NCBI GenBank assembly: GCA_028716225.1
Contig: JAQUQE010000006.1
Coordinates: 1-64,000 of the forward strand
Origin: Dehalococcoidales bacterium
GTDB taxonomy: Bacteria; Chloroflexota; Dehalococcoidia; Dehalococcoidales; UBA5760
Length of the DNA stretch: 64,000 bases
Direction: 5' to 3'
Shown: positions 26,219-34,704 of the stretch, one piece after another
How positions within the stretch are numbered: the stretch's first letter is position 1
Layout: each line of letters starts with the position of its first letter
The notes under the pieces: model-generated
Told to the model about the DNA's origin: nothing
The model's database searches: none
The model's input: the letters and a program-made list of their open reading frames with translations, nothing else
Made by a program: the position numbers and the translations under genes

Positions 26219-26798
26219 CTACGATTCATTTGTTTATAATCTCGCCCAGTACCTGGGGGAACTGGGATGGGAACCGCTGGTCTACCGGAATGACCGGGTA
26301 ACCCTGGAACAAATCGAGAGCCTTGGCCCCTCCCACATTATCATCTCCCCAGGACCCGGTACCCCGCTCGATGCGGGAGTCTCCAACGATGTTATACGCC
26401 GCTTCGCCGGCGCCATTCCCATCCTCGGTGTCTGCCTGGGCCACCAGTGTATCGGGTATGCCTATGGTGCCCGGGTCGTCCGTGCCCCTATTCCCACACA
26501 CGGGAAGCGTTCCCTGATCTACCACGACGGCAGGACGATATACCGGGGCCTGCCCAGGCCATTCGAGGCAGGCCGTTACCACTCCCTGGTAATAAAGGAG
26601 TCTACACTCCCTGCGGCGCTGGAACTGACCGCAATGACCGGCGACGGAGTAGTAATGGGAATCCGCCATAAAGAATACGTCGTTGAAGGAGTACAGTTTC
26701 ACCCGGAGTCAATAATGACCGATGTCGGCCACGATATACTAAAGAACTTTCTCAGCTTTTCACAGCCGAGTTGGACCAGGGAGCAGACCGGTGAGTAA
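26199..26798 (+). CDS. pabA: aminodeoxychorismate synthase glutamine amidotransferase, no canonical start codon
   Basis: A class I glutamine amidotransferase of about 199 residues that feeds ammonia to PabB. The conserved IDNYDSFVYNLAQYL opening, the oxyanion region ISPGPGTP, the nucleophile Cys in GVCLGHQCIGYAYGA and the His-Glu pair in GVQFHPES are all present. The frame is open from 26166, yet contains no ATG, GTG or TTG before the conserved core; the first ATG is near the C terminus. Alignment with the usual M-I-L-L-I-D-N-Y start puts the initiator at ACG 26199; CTG 26187 or ATA 26205 are alternatives, and GAGGG at 26180-26184 could serve as ribosome site. An assembly or sequencing error, or frameshifting out of pabB, is also possible. 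It overlaps pabC by eight bases. Confidence 0.82.
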   Translation, partial: TVIVIDNYDSFVYNLAQYLGELGWEPLVYRNDRVTLEQIESLGPSHIIISPGPGTPLDAGVSNDVIRRFAGAIPILGVCLGHQCIGYAYGARVVRAPIPTHGKRSLIYHDGRTIYRGLPRPFEAGRYHSLVIKESTLPAALELTAMTGDGVVMGIRHKEYVVEGVQFHPESIMTDVGHDILKNFLSFSQPSWTREQTGE

Positions 26799-27642
26799 TG
26801 TCGTCTACCTGAATGGTGCTCTGATACCCCGCAGCCGGGCTAAGGTATCCGCTCTGGACTACGGTTTTCTCTACGGACTCGGCCTCTTCGAGACCATGCG
26901 CGCCTACGAAGGACAGGTGTTTCGTCTGGAAAGCCACTTAAGCCGTCTGAGCCGTTCCGCCGAATTACTGGGGATACCGGTCATAATATCAGAGTTGAGA
27001 GATGCGATAAGAGAAACTCTCGAGGCTAACCGTCTCCGCAATGCCCGCATCCGCGTCACTATCTCCGCCGGCGAGGGGAAAATGCCCCCCAATCCCAAGA
27101 CATGCCGGAAGCCCACGGTGCTGGTGCTGGCGGAACGCTATCAGCCCTACCCCCAGGAGGTCTACCGGAGAGGCTTCCGGGCAGTTATCTCATCTATCCG
27201 CCGCAACAGCCAGTCCCCTCTGTCCGGACTGAAATCATCCAGTTACATGGAGAGCCTCCTCGCCAGACAGCAAGCCGGAGAAAGGGGGGGTGACGAAGCC
27301 ATCTGTCTCAATGAAAAGGGATTTCTTGCCGAGGCCAGCATGAGCAACATCTTTCTGGTAAGCGAGGGTATACTGAGAACGCCGGGGGAAGAAAGTGGCA
27401 TTCTGCCCGGAATTACCCGGAGCGTGATCATAGAGCTGGCCCTTAAGCTGGGTATCAATGTGCTTGAAGAGGACATCAGACCGATTGAGCTTTTCCAGGC
27501 CCAGGAAGCCTTCCTGACCAACTCACTGATCGAGGTAATGCCCCTTACCGAGATAGAAGGTAAGCCCGTTGCCTCGGGGAGACCGGGGGCTCTCAGCGAG
27601 AGGCTGCTTACGGAATACCGGGAGCAGGTTCTCAACGGTTGA
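26791..27642 (+). CDS. pabC: aminodeoxychorismate lyase / class IV aminotransferase
   Basis: A 283-residue PLP enzyme of fold type IV. The start GTG 26791 overlaps the end of pabA by eight bases. Family marks are LDYGFLYGLGLFETMRAYEG, the PLP-lysine region GLKSSSYMESLLARQQA and the block FLAEASMSNIFLV, with ILPGITRS and EAFLTNSLIEVMPL near the end. Sequence alone does not separate 4-amino-4-deoxychorismate lyase from branched-chain or D-amino acid aminotransferases. The operon with pabB and pabA makes the lyase, which releases 4-aminobenzoate and pyruvate, the better call. Confidence 0.85.
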   Translation: MSNVVYLNGALIPRSRAKVSALDYGFLYGLGLFETMRAYEGQVFRLESHLSRLSRSAELLGIPVIISELRDAIRETLEANRLRNARIRVTISAGEGKMPPNPKTCRKPTVLVLAERYQPYPQEVYRRGFRAVISSIRRNSQSPLSGLKSSSYMESLLARQQAGERGGDEAICLNEKGFLAEASMSNIFLVSEGILRTPGEESGILPGITRSVIIELALKLGINVLEEDIRPIELFQAQEAFLTNSLIEVMPLTEIEGKPVASGRPGALSERLLTEYREQVLNG

Positions 27643-27713
27643 ATTTGATCTAGCTATAAAAATGGTGCACCCGGTGCTTTTATCTCTACCGTTACTGTGC
27701 TTTAATCTATGGT

Positions 27714-28994
27714 GTGGAAAGGCAAGGGGGCAATATCGACTCCGCTGCTAACAGCAGAGACTTTCGTCCGCCTGACTGTGTCAGGATCACCATCTTCGGC
27801 TTTGCCACGACGGCCCTCTGGAGCAGCCTGCACATTATCATCCTGCCACTCAGGATAATGGAATTCGTCCCCGAATCACAAAAGGCGACCTGGCTCGGGC
27901 TGCTTACTTTTACCGGCCTGCTCCTGGCAATAGCCGTCCAACCGATAGCCGGAATGGCCAGTGACCACTCCGGGTCCGGGTGGGGACGGAGGCGGCCTTT
28001 CATCCTTGCCGGCGGTATACTGACGCTGTCGTTCCTGCCCGGAATAGGCCTCGCCGGCAGCTTAGCCGCCCTCTTTGCCATCTATTACCTGATGCAGGTT
28101 AGTGCCAATACCGCACTGGGCCCGTATCAAGCCTTTATTCCCGACCTGGTGCCGGCAGATAGAAGAGGGCTTGCTTCAGGAGTAAAAAACCTGATCGATG
28201 TAGTGGGTGGGTTCACCTTCGTCTGGTTGGTAGGCCAGCTAATGGACCGCTACTCTCCCGGACCGGGCAGCCAGTGGCTATGGTTTAGCCTGGGCGCACT
28301 GGCCGCCGTCTTCCTGGGTACCATGGTCTTTACCATCATGAAGGTCAAGGAGCCGCCCGGAGCCGGCGGCCCCAGGTTACCTTTCCTGACCACACTGACG
28401 AGAAGTTTCCGGATCGATACCAGAGCAAACCCCGACTATATCCGTTTCCTGCTGGCCCGCCTCTTGTTTGTTATCCCCCTGACCACCTTCCAGGTGTTCG
28501 GTTTATATTTTTTCCGTGATGTCGCCGGTGTTCCTAATCCTGCTGCGGTAATGGGTAACTTTATCCTGGTCTCCGGTGGTTGTATGCTGGCAACAACCTA
28601 CCTCGCCGGCCGTCTCTCGGACAGGTTGGGAAGGAGGCCGGTCGCCCTTATATCGGGAATCATCGGTACGGTAGGGATCGGGCTCCTGTTCTTCTTTCAC
28701 AGCTACCACCTGATGCTGCTTGCCTCCGTCCTGATGGGGATTGGCTTCGGCGGCCTGATGAGCAGCAACTGGGCTCTGGCAGTAGACCTGGTACCCAAGG
28801 AGAAAGCCGGGCAATACATCGGCCTGACTAACCTGGCTACTGCCGGCGGCTCGGCACTGGCCCGCCTCAACGGACCGATGATCGACTTCTTTAACATCCG
28901 CAGCCCCGGCTCGGGCTACTCGGCCATGCTGCTAGCCGCAGTCCTATCTCTTATTGCCAGCTCAACCCTGTTATGGGGGATTAAGAAAAGATAG
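27714..28994 (+). CDS. MFS transporter
   Basis: A 426-residue membrane protein with about twelve hydrophobic helices. The loop between helices 2 and 3 reads GMASDHSGSGWGRRRPFILA and its counterpart in the second half is GRLSDRLGRRPVALISG, the repeated D-R-x-G-R-R signature of the major facilitator superfamily. The first half recalls sugar/cation symporters of the GPH and SUC type, but the substrate is open. The GTG start has no clear ribosome site. The 3' end overlaps the convergent VTT-domain gene by 24 bases. Confidence 0.85.
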   Translation: MERQGGNIDSAANSRDFRPPDCVRITIFGFATTALWSSLHIIILPLRIMEFVPESQKATWLGLLTFTGLLLAIAVQPIAGMASDHSGSGWGRRRPFILAGGILTLSFLPGIGLAGSLAALFAIYYLMQVSANTALGPYQAFIPDLVPADRRGLASGVKNLIDVVGGFTFVWLVGQLMDRYSPGPGSQWLWFSLGALAAVFLGTMVFTIMKVKEPPGAGGPRLPFLTTLTRSFRIDTRANPDYIRFLLARLLFVIPLTTFQVFGLYFFRDVAGVPNPAAVMGNFILVSGGCMLATTYLAGRLSDRLGRRPVALISGIIGTVGIGLLFFFHSYHLMLLASVLMGIGFGGLMSSNWALAVDLVPKEKAGQYIGLTNLATAGGSALARLNGPMIDFFNIRSPGSGYSAMLLAAVLSLIASSTLLWGIKKR

Positions 28995-29588
28995 GGGTGG
29001 TATCCATCCCTGAGCACCGGCAAAGGCTATCGCTCCGTAGGCCAGTGTCCTCCCCGCCAAGCAGGCCAGGTAGAATTTCCACAGGGGAAAGCGCAGGGCA
29101 CCAGCCGCTATCCCAAAGAGATCAAAGGGAAAGACGGGCACCAGGTTAAAGCCGAAGATAACCCAAAAGCCCCACTTCTTTATCCACCTCTGTACCCGTT
29201 CGTAGGCCTTTCTCTTGTCCAGCTTCAGAATTGCCCGACCGCTATACCCTGCCATGTAGCTGGTCAGCTCACCAACGGCAGCACCGCTACCACCGGCCAG
29301 TCCGATAAGGGCCGGATGAAGACAAGGAATGGTACCGAGACCGAAATAGATCCAGAAGCTGGGGATAGGGACCAGAACAGTGGCGTTCCAGAGCATACTG
29401 CCCAAGAAAATACCGGGGTAGCTTAAAGCACCGAGTTCGGTAATGCTGTCTCGATACCGGATGATGACAACCGTAATGAAAACCACCGTGGCGATACCCA
29501 GAATGGGAAGGACTTTCCCTCTCATCAATGCTCCCAGCCAGTCCCTCTTCTCACCGGGCTGCCTATCACGGCTAAACATACTGCGCAT
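28971..29588 (-). CDS. VTT-domain (DedA/TVP38-like) membrane protein
   Basis: A 205-residue membrane protein with the VTT/SNARE-associated fold. The re-entrant segment VPIPSFWIYFGLGT, the G-G-S-G-A-A-V-G-E-L-T-S-Y-M-A-G-Y helix and FGFNLVPVFPFDLFGIAAG are recognisable. Relatives act in lipid scrambling or envelope homeostasis. The exact role here is unknown. Both starts and stop are clear; the 3' end overlaps the MFS gene on the opposite strand. Confidence 0.82.
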   Translation of the reverse strand: MRSMFSRDRQPGEKRDWLGALMRGKVLPILGIATVVFITVVIIRYRDSITELGALSYPGIFLGSMLWNATVLVPIPSFWIYFGLGTIPCLHPALIGLAGGSGAAVGELTSYMAGYSGRAILKLDKRKAYERVQRWIKKWGFWVIFGFNLVPVFPFDLFGIAAGALRFPLWKFYLACLAGRTLAYGAIAFAGAQGWIPPLSFLNPP

Positions 29589-29794
29589 TTGGTCTCTATA
29601 TTAGCATATTCGAGAGGGTAGAACGTAAAAATGGAATAGTCGCATCAAAGAAAATAACATGAACTTCATGCGCCATACCGAATCAGGCCACTAAATAGTT
29701 TGCAGCGACGTGTAGCCAGGGTATTCTCACGGAATATGGCCCCTTCACTCCCGTTTTCCAAATCTAAACATTTCCTAAATACCGGTAAAACGGC

Positions 29795-29822
29795 TTGTAA
29801 TACGTCCGGGATGTATTATAAT
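29795..29822 (+). promoter_or_regulatory. promoter of the 29886 gene
   Basis: TTGTAA (29795-29800), 16 bases, TATAAT (29817-29822), 63 bases before ATG 29886. The rest of the interval from 29589 is AT-rich and shows no gene. Confidence 0.6.
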
Positions 29823-29885
29823 AGTGACTGAAGGCCGGTGTGCTTGTCCCATCGATAATGACAGATATAAGGAGGGCTACATATT

Positions 29886-30218
29886 ATGAATAGGACATGG
29901 AAGTCAAAGACGGCGAGCATCTTGATGATAATAGGAGGTTTCCTGGGCGTTATCTTCGGCATCATAGTGGCGGCTATCAGTATCCCCGTCGGGGCAGTGA
30001 CCGCCGAGATGCTCCCTGTATTCGGGATATTCCTGGAAGGTATCGGCCCGGGGTTAATCGCTCTAGGTATAGTAGCCATAGTAGCCGGTATAGTCACGCG
30101 GAGAAGAAGCAATTGGGGGCTTGCGCTAGCAGGGGCAATCTGTGCCATGTTTCCCATTCTACCCCTGGGAATAGTCGCTATTATATTTGTCGCTATGGGC
30201 AAGAAGGAGTACGCCTAG
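29886..30218 (+). CDS. small three-helix membrane protein, unknown function
   Basis: A 110-residue protein with three hydrophobic segments (about 10-33, 42-72 and 80-103). Short basic stretches at the N terminus, between helices 2 and 3 (RRRSNW) and at the C terminus (GKKEYA) suggest positive-inside orientation. The pattern resembles DUF4064-type small membrane proteins, but I cannot confirm a family. AAGGAGG lies 9 bases before the ATG, and a good promoter is present upstream. Confidence 0.75.
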   Translation: MNRTWKSKTASILMIIGGFLGVIFGIIVAAISIPVGAVTAEMLPVFGIFLEGIGPGLIALGIVAIVAGIVTRRRSNWGLALAGAICAMFPILPLGIVAIIFVAMGKKEYA

Positions 30219-30302
30219 ATTCAAATCACGAACTGTGCTCCTAAGGATATCACCCCGGCAATCTGTTTTTCCCAGCATATAATAGAGGTATCCACTACAA
30301 AC

Positions 30303-30350
30303 ACCGCTCAAAGGTATTTAGGGAATACCTGAGTGATATCTATTGGCGGT
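30303..30350 (+). repeat. extended inverted repeat before the histidine kinase
   Basis: ACCGC (30303-30307) and GCGGT (30346-30350) enclose CTC/GAG and a perfect AGGTATT/AATACCT stem (30312-30330) with a 5-base loop. In RNA this would be a bulged hairpin. It may be an operator, an attenuator or the terminator of the preceding gene. Confidence 0.4.
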
Positions 30351-30427
30351 TATAGCAAGGTATTCAGAACATTAGGACAATACCATTATGCATCGTTGCT
30401 CTAGTTGTGGCTTGCGCTCAGGTTGAA

Positions 30428-33259
30428 ATGAAAGACAAAGACAGCGACAAAACTAAAAGACAGTTGATACAGGAACTTGAGGCTATGCGCCGGCGCATAG
30501 CCGGATTAGAGGCATCAGCGGCTGAGAGCCAGTTCATGGAAAGAGACCGGGCTGGGGAGGTAAAGAAGCTGTTCGTGCAAGGGCCGGTAGTTGTCTTCCG
30601 GTGGCGGGCCGAAGAAGGCTGGCCGGTCGAGTATGTTTCTTCGAACCTCGAGAGTCAATTCGGCTACAGGCCGGCTGATTTTACCGACGGCGGGATATCA
30701 TACCGCGACATAATCCATCCGGAGGACATACCGCATATATTAGAGGAATTGGAGCGATGCGATGAAAATAGCAAAGAATATCTCAGGCAGGAATACCGCA
30801 TCAGAAGCAAGGACGGCGGTTACAGATGGGTCTATGATTATACTCTGTTAATAAGGGGCAGTACCGGAACAGCGACACACTATCTCGGCTATATTACAGA
30901 CATCACCGAGAGCAAGCAGGCGGGAGAGGCAGTTCGGGAATCCGAAGCCAAATACCGGTTCCTCACCGAGAACATGACCGACATAGTCTTTACTATCGAC
31001 CTGAATATGAAGACCACATATGTGAGCCCATCCGTGGAAAGAATCCTGGGCTTTACTCCCGAAGAGAGGATGAGACAGCAACCGCAAGACCAACTCACCC
31101 CGACATCGTATAAATTAGTCGCGGAGACACTGCAACGAGAATTGGAAAGAGAAAGGGCTACCGGGATAGTTGCCGATAAACTATTTACTCTTGAGCTGGA
31201 ATACTATCACAAAAACGGCTCGGTAATAATCACGGAGGTAACCGCCCATGCCATTCGAGATGAGCAGGGTAAGCCGATCGGCGTCTACGGGCTGTGCCGC
31301 GATATCACCGAGCGGAAGAAGGCAGGGGAACAACTACGGGAGAGTGAGGGAAAATACCGTCTACTCGCTAACAATGCGGCGGATGTTATTTGGACCATGG
31401 ATATCGATAACCCCACCCAGCTGATCTATATCAGCCCTTCCGTAAAGCAACTGCTAGGTTACAGTATTGAAGAAGCTAAGAGCAAGAAGATGGAGGAGAT
31501 TTTTACCGATACCTCGTTTAAGCGTGCCATGCTGGTTTATGCGGAAGAAATGGCCAAAAAAGACGATTTTACAACAGGAGGAGCAGTAGGATCGAAAACG
31601 ATCGAGTTTGAGTTGAAGCGTGCTGACGGATCTACAGTCCCTGTGGATATTAATTACAGCCTAATACGAGGCCCCGACGATCAACCCGTTCAGATGTTGG
31701 CGGTAGCCCGTGATATTACCGAGCGTAAGAGGATGGAGGAGGAGTTGGAGCAGGAGCGTGCGCTGTTTGTCAGCGGCCCCACCATCGTCTTCCGATGGCT
31801 TGCCGCCGATGGCTGGCCTATCGATTACGTCTCTCCCAACGTATACGATCTGCTGGGCTATACCGCCAAAGAGCTGATGGATGGTAAGCACCTATTCGGG
31901 GATATGTTACATCTCGATGACGTTCGTCGAATAGCCGAAGCAAACGAAAAGGCCGAACAGCGGAAGGGGCAGAGGATATTGATGGGTGAGTACCGCATCC
32001 TGACCAAGAATGGTGAAATCAAGTGGGTGCATGAGCACACGATGCTGGTCAAGGATGACCAAGGAGCGGTCAAGTACCATCACGGCTACGTTACCGACAT
32101 CACCGAACAGAAAAAGACAGAGGCAGAGAAGCGGGAGATGGAGAGGAAGGCACAGGTGACCAGCCGTCTAGCATCGGTGGGCGAGATGGTCTCCGGCATC
32201 GCCCACGAGATAAACAACCCACTAACCAGCGTGGTCGGCTTCTCCGAGCTGCTGATGGAAAAAGACCTGCCCGAAGACTTGAGGAAGGACGTGGAGATTA
32301 TCCACGGTGGTTCACAGCGGGCCGCCGACATCGTGAAGAGGCTGCTTACCTTCGCCCGCCAGCACAAGCCGGAGCGGACCTGTACCGGAATCAACGAGAT
32401 CCTCGAAAGCACCCTGGCCCTGCGTAAGTACGCCCTGGAGACCTCCAACATCGAGGTGATTACTCTGCTCGATACCGAACTACCCTGGACAGTGGCCGAT
32501 GCCGGACAGCTCCAGCAGGTGTTCCTCAACATCATCGTCAACGCCGAGACGGCGATGAAGAAGGCCCACGGCAGGGGCAGGCTTACCATCAGGACGGAGC
32601 AGGCCGGCGATAGGATACGGATATCGTTTGCCGATGACGGGCCCGGCATAGCCGGGGAGAACCTGGAGAGGATATTCGACCCCTTCTTCACCACCAGGGA
32701 GGTGGGTGAAGGAACCGGCCTGGGCTTGAGCCTGGCCCACGGCATCGTCGTCGAGCATAATGGCGCGCTGTATGCCGAGAGCGAGGAGGGCAAGGGGGCC
32801 ACCTTCTTCGTCGAGCTGCCCGTAGTGATGGAGGAGGAGAAGAAGATAGAGCGGGTCGAGGAGGTCGAGACAGCCGGGAAGACCGTCGGGGGCCGGATAC
32901 TGGTGGTGGATGATGAGCCGGCCATAATGGCGTTCCTGAAGAAATTACTCGGCGGCGAGGGTTATGATGTGGCGACGGCAGGCAGCGGCAGAGAAGCCCT
33001 TGAGATGACTAAGGAGCAGAGGTACAACCTTATCATCTGTGATATTAAGATGCCCGGCTTAAGCGGCGCCGAGCTGTACGACGAGCTGGGGGGAATAGCC
33101 CCTTCCCTGCAGAAGAGGGTCATCTTTATCACCGGAGACGTGATTGGCCCTGCCACCAATAAGTTCCTCAAAGCGACCGGAGTCCCTCACATAAACAAGC
33201 CCTTTGATATCGCCGAGCTGAAGAAAGAGATAAACCGGGTGATTGTTAGTGCCGGGTGA
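30428..33259 (+). CDS. soluble hybrid histidine kinase with four PAS domains and a receiver
   Basis: A 943-residue signalling protein without membrane helices, so cytosolic. After a short coiled coil (QLIQELEAMRRRIAGLEA) come four PAS-PAC units, each closing with a D-I-T-E block (DITESK, DITERKK, DITERKR, DITEQKK). The HisKA domain has H593 in GIAHEINNPLTSVVG; the ATPase domain shows N in FLNIIVNAETAM, DDGPGI and GTGLGLSLAHG. The C-terminal receiver has VVDDEP, the phospho-acceptor D872 in IICDIKMPG and the conserved Lys in INKPFD. PAS 1 and PAS 4 are much alike (FRWRAEEGWPVEYVS versus FRWLAADGWPIDYVS), a likely internal duplication. ATG 30428 is preferred over TTG 30407. No output regulator is adjacent. 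Confidence 0.93.
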   Translation: MKDKDSDKTKRQLIQELEAMRRRIAGLEASAAESQFMERDRAGEVKKLFVQGPVVVFRWRAEEGWPVEYVSSNLESQFGYRPADFTDGGISYRDIIHPEDIPHILEELERCDENSKEYLRQEYRIRSKDGGYRWVYDYTLLIRGSTGTATHYLGYITDITESKQAGEAVRESEAKYRFLTENMTDIVFTIDLNMKTTYVSPSVERILGFTPEERMRQQPQDQLTPTSYKLVAETLQRELERERATGIVADKLFTLELEYYHKNGSVIITEVTAHAIRDEQGKPIGVYGLCRDITERKKAGEQLRESEGKYRLLANNAADVIWTMDIDNPTQLIYISPSVKQLLGYSIEEAKSKKMEEIFTDTSFKRAMLVYAEEMAKKDDFTTGGAVGSKTIEFELKRADGSTVPVDINYSLIRGPDDQPVQMLAVARDITERKRMEEELEQERALFVSGPTIVFRWLAADGWPIDYVSPNVYDLLGYTAKELMDGKHLFGDMLHLDDVRRIAEANEKAEQRKGQRILMGEYRILTKNGEIKWVHEHTMLVKDDQGAVKYHHGYVTDITEQKKTEAEKREMERKAQVTSRLASVGEMVSGIAHEINNPLTSVVGFSELLMEKDLPEDLRKDVEIIHGGSQRAADIVKRLLTFARQHKPERTCTGINEILESTLALRKYALETSNIEVITLLDTELPWTVADAGQLQQVFLNIIVNAETAMKKAHGRGRLTIRTEQAGDRIRISFADDGPGIAGENLERIFDPFFTTREVGEGTGLGLSLAHGIVVEHNGALYAESEEGKGATFFVELPVVMEEEKKIERVEEVETAGKTVGGRILVVDDEPAIMAFLKKLLGGEGYDVATAGSGREALEMTKEQRYNLIICDIKMPGLSGAELYDELGGIAPSLQKRVIFITGDVIGPATNKFLKATGVPHINKPFDIAELKKEINRVIVSAG

Positions 33260-33297
33260 AACGGGGGCGTTCCGGCGATAACAAAGACCAACCGACA

Positions 33298-33327
33298 TTG
33301 CCCCCCGGCCACAACCTCTGCTATACT
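33298..33327 (+). promoter_or_regulatory. promoter of tRNA-Glu
   Basis: TTGCCC (33298-33303), 18 bases, TATACT (33322-33327), ending 11 bases before the tRNA. Confidence 0.55.
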
Positions 33328-33338
33328 TTGAACAGCAT

Positions 33339-33414
33339 GCCCCCATCGTCTAGAGGCCTAGGACATCGGCCTTTCAAGCCGGTAACAGGGATTCGAATTC
33401 CCTTGGGGGCACCA
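33339..33414 (+). tRNA. tRNA-Glu (anticodon TTC)
   Basis: Acceptor stem GCCCCCA (33339-33345) pairs with TGGGGGC (33404-33410), then A and an encoded CCA (33412-33414). The anticodon loop CTTTCAA is closed by TCGGC/GCCGG, giving anticodon TTC. The T arm is CAGGG-ATTCGAA-TTCCC-like. Confidence 0.95.
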
Positions 33415-33449
33415 GCGAATCACCTCAATCGGACGGAATACTCCCTCAA

Positions 33450-34250
33450 CTATCCCATCGGAGATTGTAGCGCGATTTCCACTACCTCACCATCACCAAG
33501 GTAATAAATGCGGTTAATTTCAGAGCGGCTGTCCGGGCTAATCCGGGTCAGCTCTTCCGTTACCGCCACAGAGTCTATCGACCGGTTACCTTCTTCGATA
33601 AGCACCAGCCACTTGTGCCTTGCCCCAACCGTCCTGAGCTGCTCATTAGCCTGTGAAACCAAGTGCTTGAACTTCTCTATTCCAGCGGTACCATGCTCCG
33701 GAGCCGGGTAGCCGATCTGACCGAGACTAATAGTAAGAATGCTACCATCATAGCCAGTCTTCTTCAGCCGGCAGCGGAAGCTCTCCGGTAAGGAGAAGGA
33801 TAATTTATTGGTTATCTGAGTGGTCAGGTCTCGCTGCTCTTCAAGTCGTAAAGTCGGGGCTTTATCATAGATAACGGAAGCCAGCCGCCTGCGAAATTCG
33901 TGTGCCTTATTCCACTGTATTTTGTCATTCTTCCCGGGAAAGCAGTAGTCATCCGGAATCTCTACCTCAAGGTTAAAGGTACCCGTCAGCTTACCGGCCA
34001 GGCTGTCCTCCAGTTCCCCCCAGACTACCCTGATGATATCTCCCGTCTCCTCCGAATTTTCTCCGCTAAGCCTTTTTACCACCAGGGCAATTTCATCACC
34101 TGTCCTGGCATCACAGCAGACCCAGTCCCAGCCGGGCTGTTCTCCCGGTTGCGGGTAGATAACAGCGGCTCTGTCCTTAATATGGACTCCGTACTTCGAG
34201 TTGTGATGGTCAAGAATATCCTGCACCTGATTTCTTTCCCGGTCATCCAT
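33450..34250 (-). CDS. hypothetical protein next to tRNA-Glu
   Basis: A 266-residue soluble protein that I do not recognise. It is acidic, has no signal peptide or membrane segment, and seems to have two alpha/beta parts: residues about 1-120 (DWVCCDARTGDEIALVVKRL) and about 150-266 (GSILTISLGQIGYP, HKWLVLIEEGNRS). The layout of short strands and helices recalls nuclease-like or cargo proteins, but no catalytic signature can be named. GAGGG precedes ATG 34250. It stands alone, convergent with tRNA-Glu, a position where acquired genes are often found. Confidence 0.7.
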   Translation of the reverse strand: MDDRERNQVQDILDHHNSKYGVHIKDRAAVIYPQPGEQPGWDWVCCDARTGDEIALVVKRLSGENSEETGDIIRVVWGELEDSLAGKLTGTFNLEVEIPDDYCFPGKNDKIQWNKAHEFRRRLASVIYDKAPTLRLEEQRDLTTQITNKLSFSLPESFRCRLKKTGYDGSILTISLGQIGYPAPEHGTAGIEKFKHLVSQANEQLRTVGARHKWLVLIEEGNRSIDSVAVTEELTRISPDSRSEINRIYYLGDGEVVEIALQSPMG

Positions 34251-34422
34251 TTTTGCCCTCCCCGATTTTAGCGGAACTCACCAATAACTATAACACAAAC
34301 CGCCGGTATTCCAACCACCAAAATAAGACTGCTCAAAGCGGAAAAATGATTCTCAAGCTAACCTTTGGGGATACTTTGCGTTATAAATAATAACTTATAA
34401 CTAACAGGGAGAAGAGGGGGTT

Positions 34423-34629
34423 ATGATGGGGACAAGAGTAATAGATTACAGCGAAAAAATAGCGGATGGTATAGAACCCATGGTACAATCGCTAAGGTAT
34501 GCCTTTGGTGTGGATAGGCGTGACAATACTCCCTTTAGTACCACTGCTCGTCCTGAGAAATCAACCGCTGCTCCGGCTAAGATTAAGCCGAGACCATCCG
34601 GTCTGTTTGGTTATGTCGACCTGGATTGA
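34423..34629 (+). CDS. small hypothetical protein
   Basis: A 68-residue soluble protein I do not recognise. The first half looks helical (VIDYSEKIADGIEPMVQSLR) and the second half is Pro/Ala/Lys-rich and probably disordered. A strong GAGGGGG lies a few bases before tandem ATG codons at 34423, and a TATAAA-like box at about 34381 could be a -10 element. Those two features are the main support for calling it a gene. Confidence 0.55.
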   Translation: MMGTRVIDYSEKIADGIEPMVQSLRYAFGVDRRDNTPFSTTARPEKSTAAPAKIKPRPSGLFGYVDLD

Positions 34630-34704
34630 GAGTATGTAATAGCACCAGATCAGACCATCTGCCATGATCCGGGTCACAACAGCAACCCCGGAGCCAAACC
34701 GACA

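Noticed and set aside
32086-32925. 279-codon minus-strand frame opposite the histidine kinase
   Set aside because: Ser/Ala/Pro-rich antisense translation of the kinase domain; no family features.
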